DNA of 64,000 nucleotides from UBA1431 sp049324235 (GTDB lineage Bacteria > Bacillota > Clostridia > Christensenellales > UBA1431), in assembly GCA_049324235.1 (NCBI GenBank), contig JBMOLJ010000033.1:21734-85733 (forward strand). The letters are read 5' to 3'. Shown here piece after piece: positions 51,198 to 58,196 of the stretch. The stretch's first letter is position 1. Every line of letters begins with the position of its first letter. Under the pieces are notes generated by a model that saw only the letters and a list, made by a program, of their open reading frames with translations, was not told the DNA's origin and made no database searches. The position numbers and the translations under genes are program-made.

Positions 51198-52961
51198 TCA
51201 GTCGATGCGGATGCCGTAGATATGCTGGCTGCGCGTTCCGATGACAATCGTGTTCCCGAATACCGAGGGCGACGCATCAACCGAGGCCTTGTCCGGGAGC
51301 TCGTACGTATCGAGCAAATCGCCGGTTGCGCCTTCAATCAACAGCATTTTCCCCTGGACGCACTGGATAATATAGCTCTTCCCTTGCGCATCGTACACAG
51401 CCACCGGCGACGATCCCCAGTAAAACTCATTTTTGCCCGACTTATCCTTGAGCTTGTGTACCCATTTTTCCTCACCCGTATTTTTATCAAACGCAATCAG
51501 CTCGCTTCCGCCCGTCCTCAGGTTACCCACGGGATATATAACAAGATCTCCGATATCGCTGCCTTCCCTGCCCAGTACGGGCGACGCCAGCACCCCGCCC
51601 GCCGTGTGCTTATTGTCGATGCAAGGATAATCTTTTTCCCATTCGATCTTGCCGGTAAGACCGTTGACTTTGCGGATATAGGCCCGCCCGTCCGTCTGCG
51701 CATTTTTCTGTTTGTCCACCTGGCACGCGGTATACAGATAGATCGTCTGATCCTTGACGCTTTCCTCCAGCGCAATGGAGGGATCCGAGTCGTCGGTGAC
51801 GTCCTGCGCCCACATCAGTTTCATCGTATTGAGGTCAACACACTGCATATATCCGCCGTTGTCGGTATAGAATATATAATTGCGCCAGCCGGCCGCGGAA
51901 TTCTCTGTCCCCCACCACCTGTCGTTGGCCGTGATCCCGTCGCCGTTTGCCTTATACCGGTACTTCACCGGCGCTTCGGGGTCTATGGAAATGGTCCCTG
52001 CTTTAAGGTCGAATTTTGTATTGAGCTTAATCGTGTATAAAACGCCGTTCTCGCCAGGTTCCACAAGCGTATCGCTGTTCGCGTCTATCAGGGCGCTTGA
52101 GTCAAATGCCGTCCAGTTTGTACGATAGGAAAACGGGTCTTTCCCGGGCATTTTGTATAGAACCTTTCCGTCAATCAGGCTGACAATCCAGTATTGCATA
52201 GACCCGCCGTTCACGGTATCGCCCTGCCCGGCGTACAAAATGGGGTATCCGCGCGGGTCGATACTGGCCGTCCCCTTGAAGGGGACGCCGAGGTTGACCG
52301 GGGCGCGCGTCTTCGATCCGTCTTCCAGATCGAAGAAATAGATATGCCCGTCCAGCGTCGGCAAAATAACCTCCACCAGATCTTTCTTCGTCTTTTTTTC
52401 GGGGTAGAGATTCATGATGGTCTTCATTTCATCGCTCCAGCGCACCATGAGCGGCTGCCCCGTCCAGCCGACGCCGGTCCATACGCCAGCGTCACCCTTG
52501 AGGGCGCCGTTTGTTTTTTCCCATACCTTGGTCAGTTGGGCCTTGCTCACGGAAACCGTACCATAGCTGGCCGTTGACCGGTAGTTGTTGCCCCGGAATG
52601 TTATCACACCCTCGAGCGAGGTATAGGAAGAAGCATTGGGGAAATTGATTTTATCCGCGCGTTCAAACTGGTTCACCCTGTTTCCGTTCACCATGATATT
52701 CGTGCTGAAACCGAAATTGGATGGCTTCGCGCTCGCGTCCGCCTGTGCAGTAAGCGTTTCCGGCAGCCCGGGCGTACCTGTTGGCGAAATCTTAGTCGTG
52801 GGGCCCTGCGTAGTCGTCACACCGGGTTTTCCGCCGGGGAAGAGCAAAAGCACCGCTCCGCCGATCAATCCGCCGGCCACCAACAACGCTACAATGAACC
52901 GGACCGCATTCATTATCCTGATCCTTTTGCGACGGCGGCTCGATCTTCGTCTGCTCTCCAT
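51198..52961 (-). CDS. Membrane-anchored PQQ-like beta-propeller protein
   Basis: The 587-residue protein starts with an arginine-rich cytoplasmic stretch (RRRSSRRRKRIR), one membrane helix near residues 18-42, a Thr/Pro linker, and then an eight-blade-type propeller. Blades contain the PQQ-like W-docking pattern: VILPTLDGHIYFFDLEDGSKT, YMQCVDLNTMKLMWAQDV, KVNGLTGKIEWEKDY, IAFDKNTGEEKWVHKL. It is extracellular and could bind wall polymers or act as a scaffold; no PQQ-enzyme residues are evident. GGAGGGG precedes the ATG. Confidence 0.88.
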   Translation of the reverse strand: MESRRRSSRRRKRIRIMNAVRFIVALLVAGGLIGGAVLLLFPGGKPGVTTTQGPTTKISPTGTPGLPETLTAQADASAKPSNFGFSTNIMVNGNRVNQFERADKINFPNASSYTSLEGVITFRGNNYRSTASYGTVSVSKAQLTKVWEKTNGALKGDAGVWTGVGWTGQPLMVRWSDEMKTIMNLYPEKKTKKDLVEVILPTLDGHIYFFDLEDGSKTRAPVNLGVPFKGTASIDPRGYPILYAGQGDTVNGGSMQYWIVSLIDGKVLYKMPGKDPFSYRTNWTAFDSSALIDANSDTLVEPGENGVLYTIKLNTKFDLKAGTISIDPEAPVKYRYKANGDGITANDRWWGTENSAAGWRNYIFYTDNGGYMQCVDLNTMKLMWAQDVTDDSDPSIALEESVKDQTIYLYTACQVDKQKNAQTDGRAYIRKVNGLTGKIEWEKDYPCIDNKHTAGGVLASPVLGREGSDIGDLVIYPVGNLRTGGSELIAFDKNTGEEKWVHKLKDKSGKNEFYWGSSPVAVYDAQGKSYIIQCVQGKMLLIEGATGDLLDTYELPDKASVDASPSVFGNTIVIGTRSQHIYGIRID

Positions 52962-53122
52962 TACCTGTGCCCCTCCAACTAAAAATATATGGGTATTATA
53001 CCGTAAAGGCGTTCAAGCGGGCAATCGGTTTTCGCCCTTTGCGTTTATCTTTTTATACTATACTTGAATACCCACACAAAATCCGATGAGAACTCCCTGA
53101 AGCAGGTTGCCCATCGGACCTG

Positions 53123-53151
53123 AAAAGACCGGCTCGAAGAGCCGGTCTTTC
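53123..53151. terminator. Terminator of the small lipoprotein gene
   Basis: Arms AAGACCGGCTC and GAGCCGGTCTT with a three-base loop, flanked by A and T runs, about 35 bases after the lipoprotein stop. Confidence 0.7.
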
Positions 53152-53185
53152 TGATCGATGATGCCTTTTCACGTTAATGCCAGCG

Positions 53186-53410
53186 TTATGGAGTTTTGGT
53201 CGGACTCACAGTAATCATCGGACTCAGAGTAGCCGTCGCCCTAGGACTCACAATAGGCGCTACCGTCGGGCTGCCTGGGATCACCCCGGGTTCGCCGGCA
53301 GGCGTTATTGCCGCGGTGGGCGATACCGTCGGCGCCGCCGGTGCGCAGCCGCCCAAAGCGAATACGCCGCACATCAGCGTAAAAATAAATAAGGGAACCA
53401 GTTTTTTCAT
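53186..53410 (-). CDS. Small Pro/Thr-rich lipoprotein
   Basis: A 74-residue precursor with a clear lipoprotein signal, FALGGC (Cys22), followed by a low-complexity mature part of about 50 residues made of Pro, Thr, Ser, Val and Ile (repeats of TVSPT and related). AGGAG precedes the ATG. It resembles the linker part of the neighbouring envelope proteins with no globular domain attached, so it may be a minimal surface lipoprotein or a degenerate leftover. Confidence 0.65.
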   Translation of the reverse strand: MKKLVPLFIFTLMCGVFALGGCAPAAPTVSPTAAITPAGEPGVIPGSPTVAPIVSPRATATLSPMITVSPTKTP

Positions 53411-53500
53411 AAATGTGTCTCCTACAACATAAAATTTAAGCGTATAATTTCGTTGCCTGACTGATCCTTAGCATTTATTGATGTTATTGCCATTTTTACA

Positions 53501-53533
53501 AAAAAATATTCGGCTCAGTGCCGAATATTTTTT
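53501..53533. terminator. Terminator of the GntR (YtrA-type) gene
   Basis: Arms AAAAATATTCGGC and GCCGAATATTTTT enclose a short loop; A/T runs on both sides allow termination in both directions. It lies 26 bases downstream of the regulator stop on the minus strand. Confidence 0.8.
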
Positions 53534-53558
53534 CACCGGTATTCCCTTTATCCTGTGA

Positions 53559-53981
53559 TCAATTCTTACCTGTCTCCCTCAGCGAACGTATCATCGGCCG
53601 CGTATTCGTTATCCTTGACGTGCGGCGGAGCGCTGTTGTAACCGCATGCTCGATTTCTTCGCCGGAAAGCCCGATCTTCTCCATGTCCAGCAGAAAATTC
53701 CCTACCAGCCTGTCGGCCATTTCCTGCCGCAAACGGGTCACAAGGCTCTTGTCGTCCCGCACAAACGTGCCCGTCCCGCGGTTGGAGAAGCATACGCCAT
53801 CGCGCTCAAGCCGGTGGTACACCCTTTGCATGGTATTGGGATTCACGCCGTATTCCTTGGCCATTTCACGCACGGAAGGCAGCCGTTCCCTGCAATTGAT
53901 CCGGCCCACGGCGATCTTTGCCTTCAGTTCATTCACGATCTGCAAATAAATGGGACTCCGCTCGTCAAATTCAATCTTCAT
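53559..53981 (-). CDS. GntR family regulator, YtrA-type
   Basis: The 140-residue protein has the winged-helix pattern SPIYLQIVNELKAKIAVGRINCRERLPSVREMAKEYGVNPNTMQRVYHRLERDG and a short C-terminal dimerisation helix. This size is typical of the YtrA subfamily, which usually represses adjacent ABC-transporter genes; none is present here. GGGGAG lies eight bases before the ATG at 53981. Its target is not evident. Confidence 0.9.
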   Translation of the reverse strand: MKIEFDERSPIYLQIVNELKAKIAVGRINCRERLPSVREMAKEYGVNPNTMQRVYHRLERDGVCFSNRGTGTFVRDDKSLVTRLRQEMADRLVGNFLLDMEKIGLSGEEIEHAVTTALRRTSRITNTRPMIRSLRETGKN

Positions 53982-54051
53982 GGGACTCGCTCCCCGTACA
54001 CAAAAGCGTTACCATATCCTACCATTACAGTACACGCAGCCGCTTTACGTG

Positions 54052-55221
54052 TCAACCGCTAGGTTTGTCGAAATAAAGGTGTGCGCTATCGGTTTTTTTC
54101 ACGAACCCCAGCTTTGCAAGCTCAGCGGGAAGCGCCATTGCCTGCGCCCTCAGAGCATGCAGCGCTTCTACCGATTCCGGGAGGAACTCCTGGTTTTTCA
54201 GGCTCCGCACGGCAAGTGCTCCGGCCATCGCCGCGCACCTGAGCGCCTCCGCGGGGCCAAACCCCTTCAATACGGCGCCCAGAAAGCCTGCAATCGCCGT
54301 GTCACCGGCGCCGGAAGTCGAAACCGCTTCCCCCGCCTGCAGGGCAGGCTGCCATATCCTCCTGTTTTCCCACTCCCCGCTTAAAAGGGTTCCGCAGCTT
54401 TTCCCGGTATGCAGATACATCCCCTGCACCGAGCACTTGATTAAAACGGCTTTTGCACCCATATCGCAAAAGCGCGCGCCAAGCTCCGCCACCGTTGCCG
54501 CGCCTATACACCCGGCTGCCGCCCTGCCCGACCCATGCGCCTCCTCCAAAGCGGCTGCGAACCGCGCGGGATCGAGCAGCGCAAGCGCTTCTTCCACGCT
54601 CGGGCAGAAAAAATCGACGTACGGAAGCGTGCGCGAGAGTATCGCGCTCCAGTCCTCCTTTTCGGCGCCGTGGTGCGGTATGCTCATATCCAGCGACGTC
54701 ATCACGCCGGTCTTGTACGCGCGCTTCATAAGCGCTGTCAGTTCGCCTCCCCCATTCGCGTACATACGCGCCATTGCCGTGGGATAGCCAAAGTGGAACA
54801 TACGCGTTTTTTCAAGAACGCCGTAATCCATATCGTCAGCCGTCCACGCGTCGTCCACGCCCGGGTCATGCAGGAAAATCCTGTCCTGCCCCGGCTGTAC
54901 GATCACCAGCGTATATGCCGTGGTCTCCCCCGCATACGTTTTCAGATGCGCCGACGCGCCCTCTTTTTTGATGAGCGCGGATAACTCGGTGCCAAAAGCG
55001 TCCACGCCGATCAGGCCCCACAGCAGCGTCCTGACGCCGAGCTTATGCAGTGCAAGGCCGGTGTTGCACACCGCCCCGCCGCCCGAGAAAACGATCCCGT
55101 TAAGGCGCATGCCGCCGCCCGGGCGGAATATCTCCTGAATAGGCTTTTCAGGGTCCTTGAACCGCGGCGTGATATCCAGGCAGGCCTGCCCCGCCACGAC
55201 AATGTCATACGGTTTTCCCAT
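54052..55221 (-). CDS. PfkB-family carbohydrate kinase
   Basis: A 389-residue ribokinase-superfamily enzyme. Substrate-binding SGGGAVCNTGLALHKLG is near residue 48, and the C-terminal ATP/anion hole motif STSGAGDTAIAGFLGAVL (catalytic Asp in GAGD) is near residue 315. It phosphorylates a sugar or nucleoside; the substrate cannot be deduced. The ATG at 55221 is seven bases after AAAGGTG. A 17-base palindrome lies just upstream (55243-55259). Confidence 0.9.
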   Translation of the reverse strand: MGKPYDIVVAGQACLDITPRFKDPEKPIQEIFRPGGGMRLNGIVFSGGGAVCNTGLALHKLGVRTLLWGLIGVDAFGTELSALIKKEGASAHLKTYAGETTAYTLVIVQPGQDRIFLHDPGVDDAWTADDMDYGVLEKTRMFHFGYPTAMARMYANGGGELTALMKRAYKTGVMTSLDMSIPHHGAEKEDWSAILSRTLPYVDFFCPSVEEALALLDPARFAAALEEAHGSGRAAAGCIGAATVAELGARFCDMGAKAVLIKCSVQGMYLHTGKSCGTLLSGEWENRRIWQPALQAGEAVSTSGAGDTAIAGFLGAVLKGFGPAEALRCAAMAGALAVRSLKNQEFLPESVEALHALRAQAMALPAELAKLGFVKKTDSAHLYFDKPSG

Positions 55222-55242
55222 AAGCATTCACCTTTCTCATTT

Positions 55243-55259
55243 TGTGAAATTGATTCACA
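55243..55259. promoter_or_regulatory. Palindromic operator-like site upstream of the PfkB kinase gene
   Basis: TGTGAAATTGATTCACA has arms TGTGAA and TTCACA around five bases. It resembles Rex or CRP/FNR half-sites but with one base too many in the centre. It lies 22 bases before the kinase start, between divergent genes. Confidence 0.4.
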
Positions 55260-55281
55260 TTTTGTTATAAATATTTTCAAA

Positions 55282-55310
55282 CTGACAAATATTGTTTAAT
55301 CGTGTATAAT
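55282..55310 (+). promoter_or_regulatory. Promoter of the VanZ-like gene
   Basis: CTGACA (55282-55287), 17 bases, and a perfect TATAAT (55305-55310). The leader is about 26 bases. Confidence 0.65.
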
Positions 55311-55342
55311 AATGGTAATAATAGTCATTTTGGGGGTGCGGC

Positions 55343-56443
55343 ATGAAACGGGTTCCTTTTTACTGCCTGCTGGTCTTGCTGTTCGTGCTCAGCGCATACT
55401 GCGTAAACAGCTCCGCACTGCTGCCATCCATCGTCGCGCCCATTTTCGGCATCATTCTCGTATTTCTCCTCAGCGACCGATTTAAAGGGTTTTCTCGCGG
55501 ACAAACCGTATTCGTCATCTTCAGCGTAACGTATTTTTCCTTCGCGCTTTTGACTTTCGGCGTCCTCACGTTCTCGCTGGGCGTATTGCTCTTCGCGCTC
55601 TCCTCCGCGCTGTTTTTCGGACGGTATGATACGATGTATTACCCGCTTTTTGCCATCGGCGCGCTTTCGCTCTTTTATTCGCTCACCTTCGCCGCCTCCT
55701 ATATCATCACCAACGGGCTTAACGGGTTCCCCGGCATGCTTTCGCAAAGGGCCGTTTTTTATCCCCTGCTTGCCTGGGTGCTGGTCACCGCATTATACGG
55801 CATACTGCGCATGTTTGCCAGCAGCGGGAGGAAGCGTTTCTTCACGCAGGAAGCCTTCAACGCCTATTTCAGGAAATCAGCAAAATACCTTCTGCTTTTC
55901 CAGTCGGTTTCCATCGTGCTGCTGTTCTTCCTGAATTTTGGCAATTCCGGCATGGTTTTCAATTTTATGCCGTTTAAAACCATATCCGCCTACTTCACAC
56001 AGCCGGGGGGCGTGGATCCCCCAGCCGTCCTGTCGGGACTGGTGCTCAACGCCGCGCTGTGCGTCCCGTACGGGTTCGTGTTTTCCAGCTTCAAAAAGAA
56101 GCGGCTGATCGTGCTTACGCTTAGCGTCGCTTTTATCCTTTCAGCAGCTATAGAACTGGGACAACTCATCGCCTGGGAGGGCGCGTTTGACGTGGACGAT
56201 ATCATTCTGCATATGTTGGGATTCTATACGGGCATGTTCCTCTACATGTTCTGCTCGCTGCTCACGCGGCTTTTATCCCGTGGGCGCGCACAGAACGTCT
56301 TTGCGTGGCAGCACACCGCAAAAACGGATATGCGACGCAGAAGGCCCCCTGCCAAGCGTCCGGCCGCTGTTGCCCGGCGCGGCGGCGCCGCGGCGGCGGC
56401 AGCCCGGGAGGAAGACGCATGGTGGGAAGCGTACATCCAATGA
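55343..56443 (+). CDS. VanZ-like family polytopic membrane protein
   Basis: The 366-residue protein has about five helices in an N-terminal region of unknown family and a C-terminal VanZ-like domain, recognisable as FNFMPFKTISAYF, LNAALCVPYGFVFSSF, FILSAAIELGQLI and FDVDDIILHMLGFYTGMFLYM. The last 45 residues are basic and Ala-rich and probably cytoplasmic. VanZ domains are associated with teicoplanin resistance but have no known activity. GGGGGTG precedes the ATG. Confidence 0.88.
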   Translation: MKRVPFYCLLVLLFVLSAYCVNSSALLPSIVAPIFGIILVFLLSDRFKGFSRGQTVFVIFSVTYFSFALLTFGVLTFSLGVLLFALSSALFFGRYDTMYYPLFAIGALSLFYSLTFAASYIITNGLNGFPGMLSQRAVFYPLLAWVLVTALYGILRMFASSGRKRFFTQEAFNAYFRKSAKYLLLFQSVSIVLLFFLNFGNSGMVFNFMPFKTISAYFTQPGGVDPPAVLSGLVLNAALCVPYGFVFSSFKKKRLIVLTLSVAFILSAAIELGQLIAWEGAFDVDDIILHMLGFYTGMFLYMFCSLLTRLLSRGRAQNVFAWQHTAKTDMRRRRPPAKRPAAVARRGGAAAAAAREEDAWWEAYIQ

Positions 56444-56471
56444 TTACCCTTTTCATTACATATAAACAAAA

Positions 56472-56505
56472 GAGACCGGAAAACCGTCAAATGCTTTCCG
56501 GCCGG
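56472..56505 (-). terminator. Probable terminator of metF
   Basis: On the minus strand CCGGAAA and TTTCCGG pair, extended by GG/TC, around a loop of about 12 bases, followed by TCTCTTTTG. The U-tract is interrupted, so confidence is moderate. Confidence 0.5.
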
Positions 56506-56530
56506 ATCATGTTTTTATCTATCACTTGCC

Positions 56531-57394
56531 TCAGCGCAGGCCGCACGCCTGCACGATATGCGTGGTCGCTTCCCATTTATTCATGGAATACAGGTGGATG
56601 CCGTCCACACCTTCCTTAACCAGCTCGCTCACCTGCTCGCAGGCATAGTCAAGGCCTACCTCCCGCAATCCTTCCGGGTCGTTTGCGTAGCGCGCAAACA
56701 GGCGCGACAGGCCGGCAGGGATCGAACAGCCGGACATGCGCGTCATCCTGAGTATCTGGCTGGCGTCCAGCACCGGCATGATGCCGGTGACGAGCGGCAG
56801 GCGTATCCCCGCTTTTGCGATAATCTCCCTGAATTCAAAAAACGCGCGGTTATCAAAAAACATCTGCGTCACCATGAAATCAGCGCCGGCGTCCACCTTT
56901 TTCTTTAAAAAGGTGATATCGCTGCGGCGGTTTTCGCTCTCATAGTGGATTTCGGGATAGACGGCAACGCCAATGCAAAAACCGTCTTTTCGGGCGATGT
57001 ATTCCACCAGGTCGCTCGCATGCCTGAAATGCACGAATGCGTCCCTGCGCTCCATACCGGCCGGGATATCCCCGCGCAGGGCGAGTATATTTTCGATGCC
57101 CGCGTTTTTAATGGCTTCAAGCTGGACATCCACGCTTACAGGGCTTGCCCCCACGCACGTAAAATGTGCAAGCGCGCACTGTTTGAACGTATTCTGCACC
57201 GCGCTTGCGATTTCGATCATCCTGCTGCTGTTGGAGCCGCCCGCGCCATAGGTAACGCTGATATAATCGGGTGAAAGCCCGCTCAGCTTTGCGAGCGTTT
57301 CATATACCGTGTCCACCGGCACGTCAGCCTTCGGCGGAAACACCTCAAAAGACAGCGTCGGTCTCTTTTGTCTGAACAAATCCGCAATGCGCAT
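56531..57394 (-). CDS. metF: Methylenetetrahydrofolate reductase MetF
   Basis: A 287-residue TIM-barrel flavoprotein that reduces 5,10-methylenetetrahydrofolate to 5-methyltetrahydrofolate, the methyl donor of MetH. Motifs are SFEVFPPK, YISVTYGAGG, NILALRGDIP and DFMVTQMFFD. The ATG at 57394 (MRIADLF) follows AGGAG; upstream in-frame codons lack one. It is divergent from the metH pair, with overlapping promoters between them. Members lacking a partner zinc subunit (MetV) occur in this size class. Confidence 0.93.
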   Translation of the reverse strand: MRIADLFRQKRPTLSFEVFPPKADVPVDTVYETLAKLSGLSPDYISVTYGAGGSNSSRMIEIASAVQNTFKQCALAHFTCVGASPVSVDVQLEAIKNAGIENILALRGDIPAGMERRDAFVHFRHASDLVEYIARKDGFCIGVAVYPEIHYESENRRSDITFLKKKVDAGADFMVTQMFFDNRAFFEFREIIAKAGIRLPLVTGIMPVLDASQILRMTRMSGCSIPAGLSRLFARYANDPEGLREVGLDYACEQVSELVKEGVDGIHLYSMNKWEATTHIVQACGLR

Positions 57395-57457
57395 ACTCTG
57401 CAACTCCTCACAACTGCTATGCACGCCATAAACCGTGTAAAATACATTAAACCATAT

Positions 57458-57485
57458 TTTATACCTGTTTGCAATCTTACCTCAA
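57458..57485 (-). promoter_or_regulatory. metF promoter
   Basis: On the minus strand TTGAGG (57485-57480), 16 bases, TATAAA (57463-57458). It overlaps the opposing promoter of the metH pair, so the two may compete. Confidence 0.5.
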
Positions 57486-57497
57486 ATACAATAAAAT
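57469..57497 (+). promoter_or_regulatory. Promoter of the metH operon
   Basis: TTGCAA (57469-57474), exactly 17 bases, TAAAAT (57492-57497). The leader of about 75 bases shows no S-box or cobalamin riboswitch. Confidence 0.6.
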
Positions 57498-57578
57498 AGT
57501 ACCGGGAGGCACAATGATGACGCAGTATTCCGGTTGCGTTATTTTTCTGCCGGTTATTCGCTAAGAGAGGAAAATGCC

Positions 57579-58196
57579 ATGTCCGCGGGCGTCACATACT
57601 ACAACGCGCTGCCCGTTTCCCCGTCGGTTGCGCTCGTGCTGCACCGGCTGGGGTATAAAAAGCAGGCCGGACCGCCGCCTGAAAACGTTATTCGGGCAAT
57701 ACACCGTTATATCGCGCGGCTCAGGGTGCAGGGCGCCTTTTTACGCGTCCCGCTCACAAGAGTAGAGGCGCCGGACATCTTCCTCGCGGACGGCACGGTT
57801 ATTTCTTCGGCAGGCCTCTCGGAACTGCTTGAAAACAGCGCGGAAATCGCCTTTTTAGCCTCGAGCGTACCCGATGCCATGGCACTCATCGCTCAGCGGT
57901 TCAGCGCAAACGCGGCGGACGACGCGGTTATTCTTGACGCCGTAGCCGCGCAATGCGCGGACGCGGGCCTTGATTCGATACTGCGTCTGCAGGGCGCGCT
58001 CCTGCACCGCCGGGGCCTTACGTTCACCGAACGCCGCTTCAGCCCGGGCTACGGCGATGTTGCACTTTCTTTTCAAAAAAACATATTTGACAGGCTGATG
58101 CTCGACACCACAGGCATGAAGATCGATGAAACCAGTTTTATGCTTTCACCGGAAAAAAGCGTCTTAGCCGTTGCGGGGGTGGAAACTATTGCGTAA
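57579..58196 (+). CDS. Stand-alone methionine synthase activation-domain protein
   Basis: The 205-residue protein resembles the C-terminal reactivation domain of cobalamin-dependent methionine synthase: RLGYKKQAGPPPE near the start, MALIAQRFSAN, and the conserved RFSPGYGDVALSFQ, which is part of the S-adenosylmethionine-binding RxxPGYG motif. It would reductively remethylate B12 on the MetH encoded next. The ATG at 57579 is eight bases after AGAGG. Its stop overlaps the metH start by eight bases. Confidence 0.88.
   Translation: MSAGVTYYNALPVSPSVALVLHRLGYKKQAGPPPENVIRAIHRYIARLRVQGAFLRVPLTRVEAPDIFLADGTVISSAGLSELLENSAEIAFLASSVPDAMALIAQRFSANAADDAVILDAVAAQCADAGLDSILRLQGALLHRRGLTFTERRFSPGYGDVALSFQKNIFDRLMLDTTGMKIDETSFMLSPEKSVLAVAGVETIA

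Noticed and set aside
57395..57578. Riboswitch (SAM or cobalamin type) in the metF/metH intergenic region
   Set aside because: The 184 bases hold two overlapping promoters and short leaders; I found no long paired core or conserved riboswitch box.
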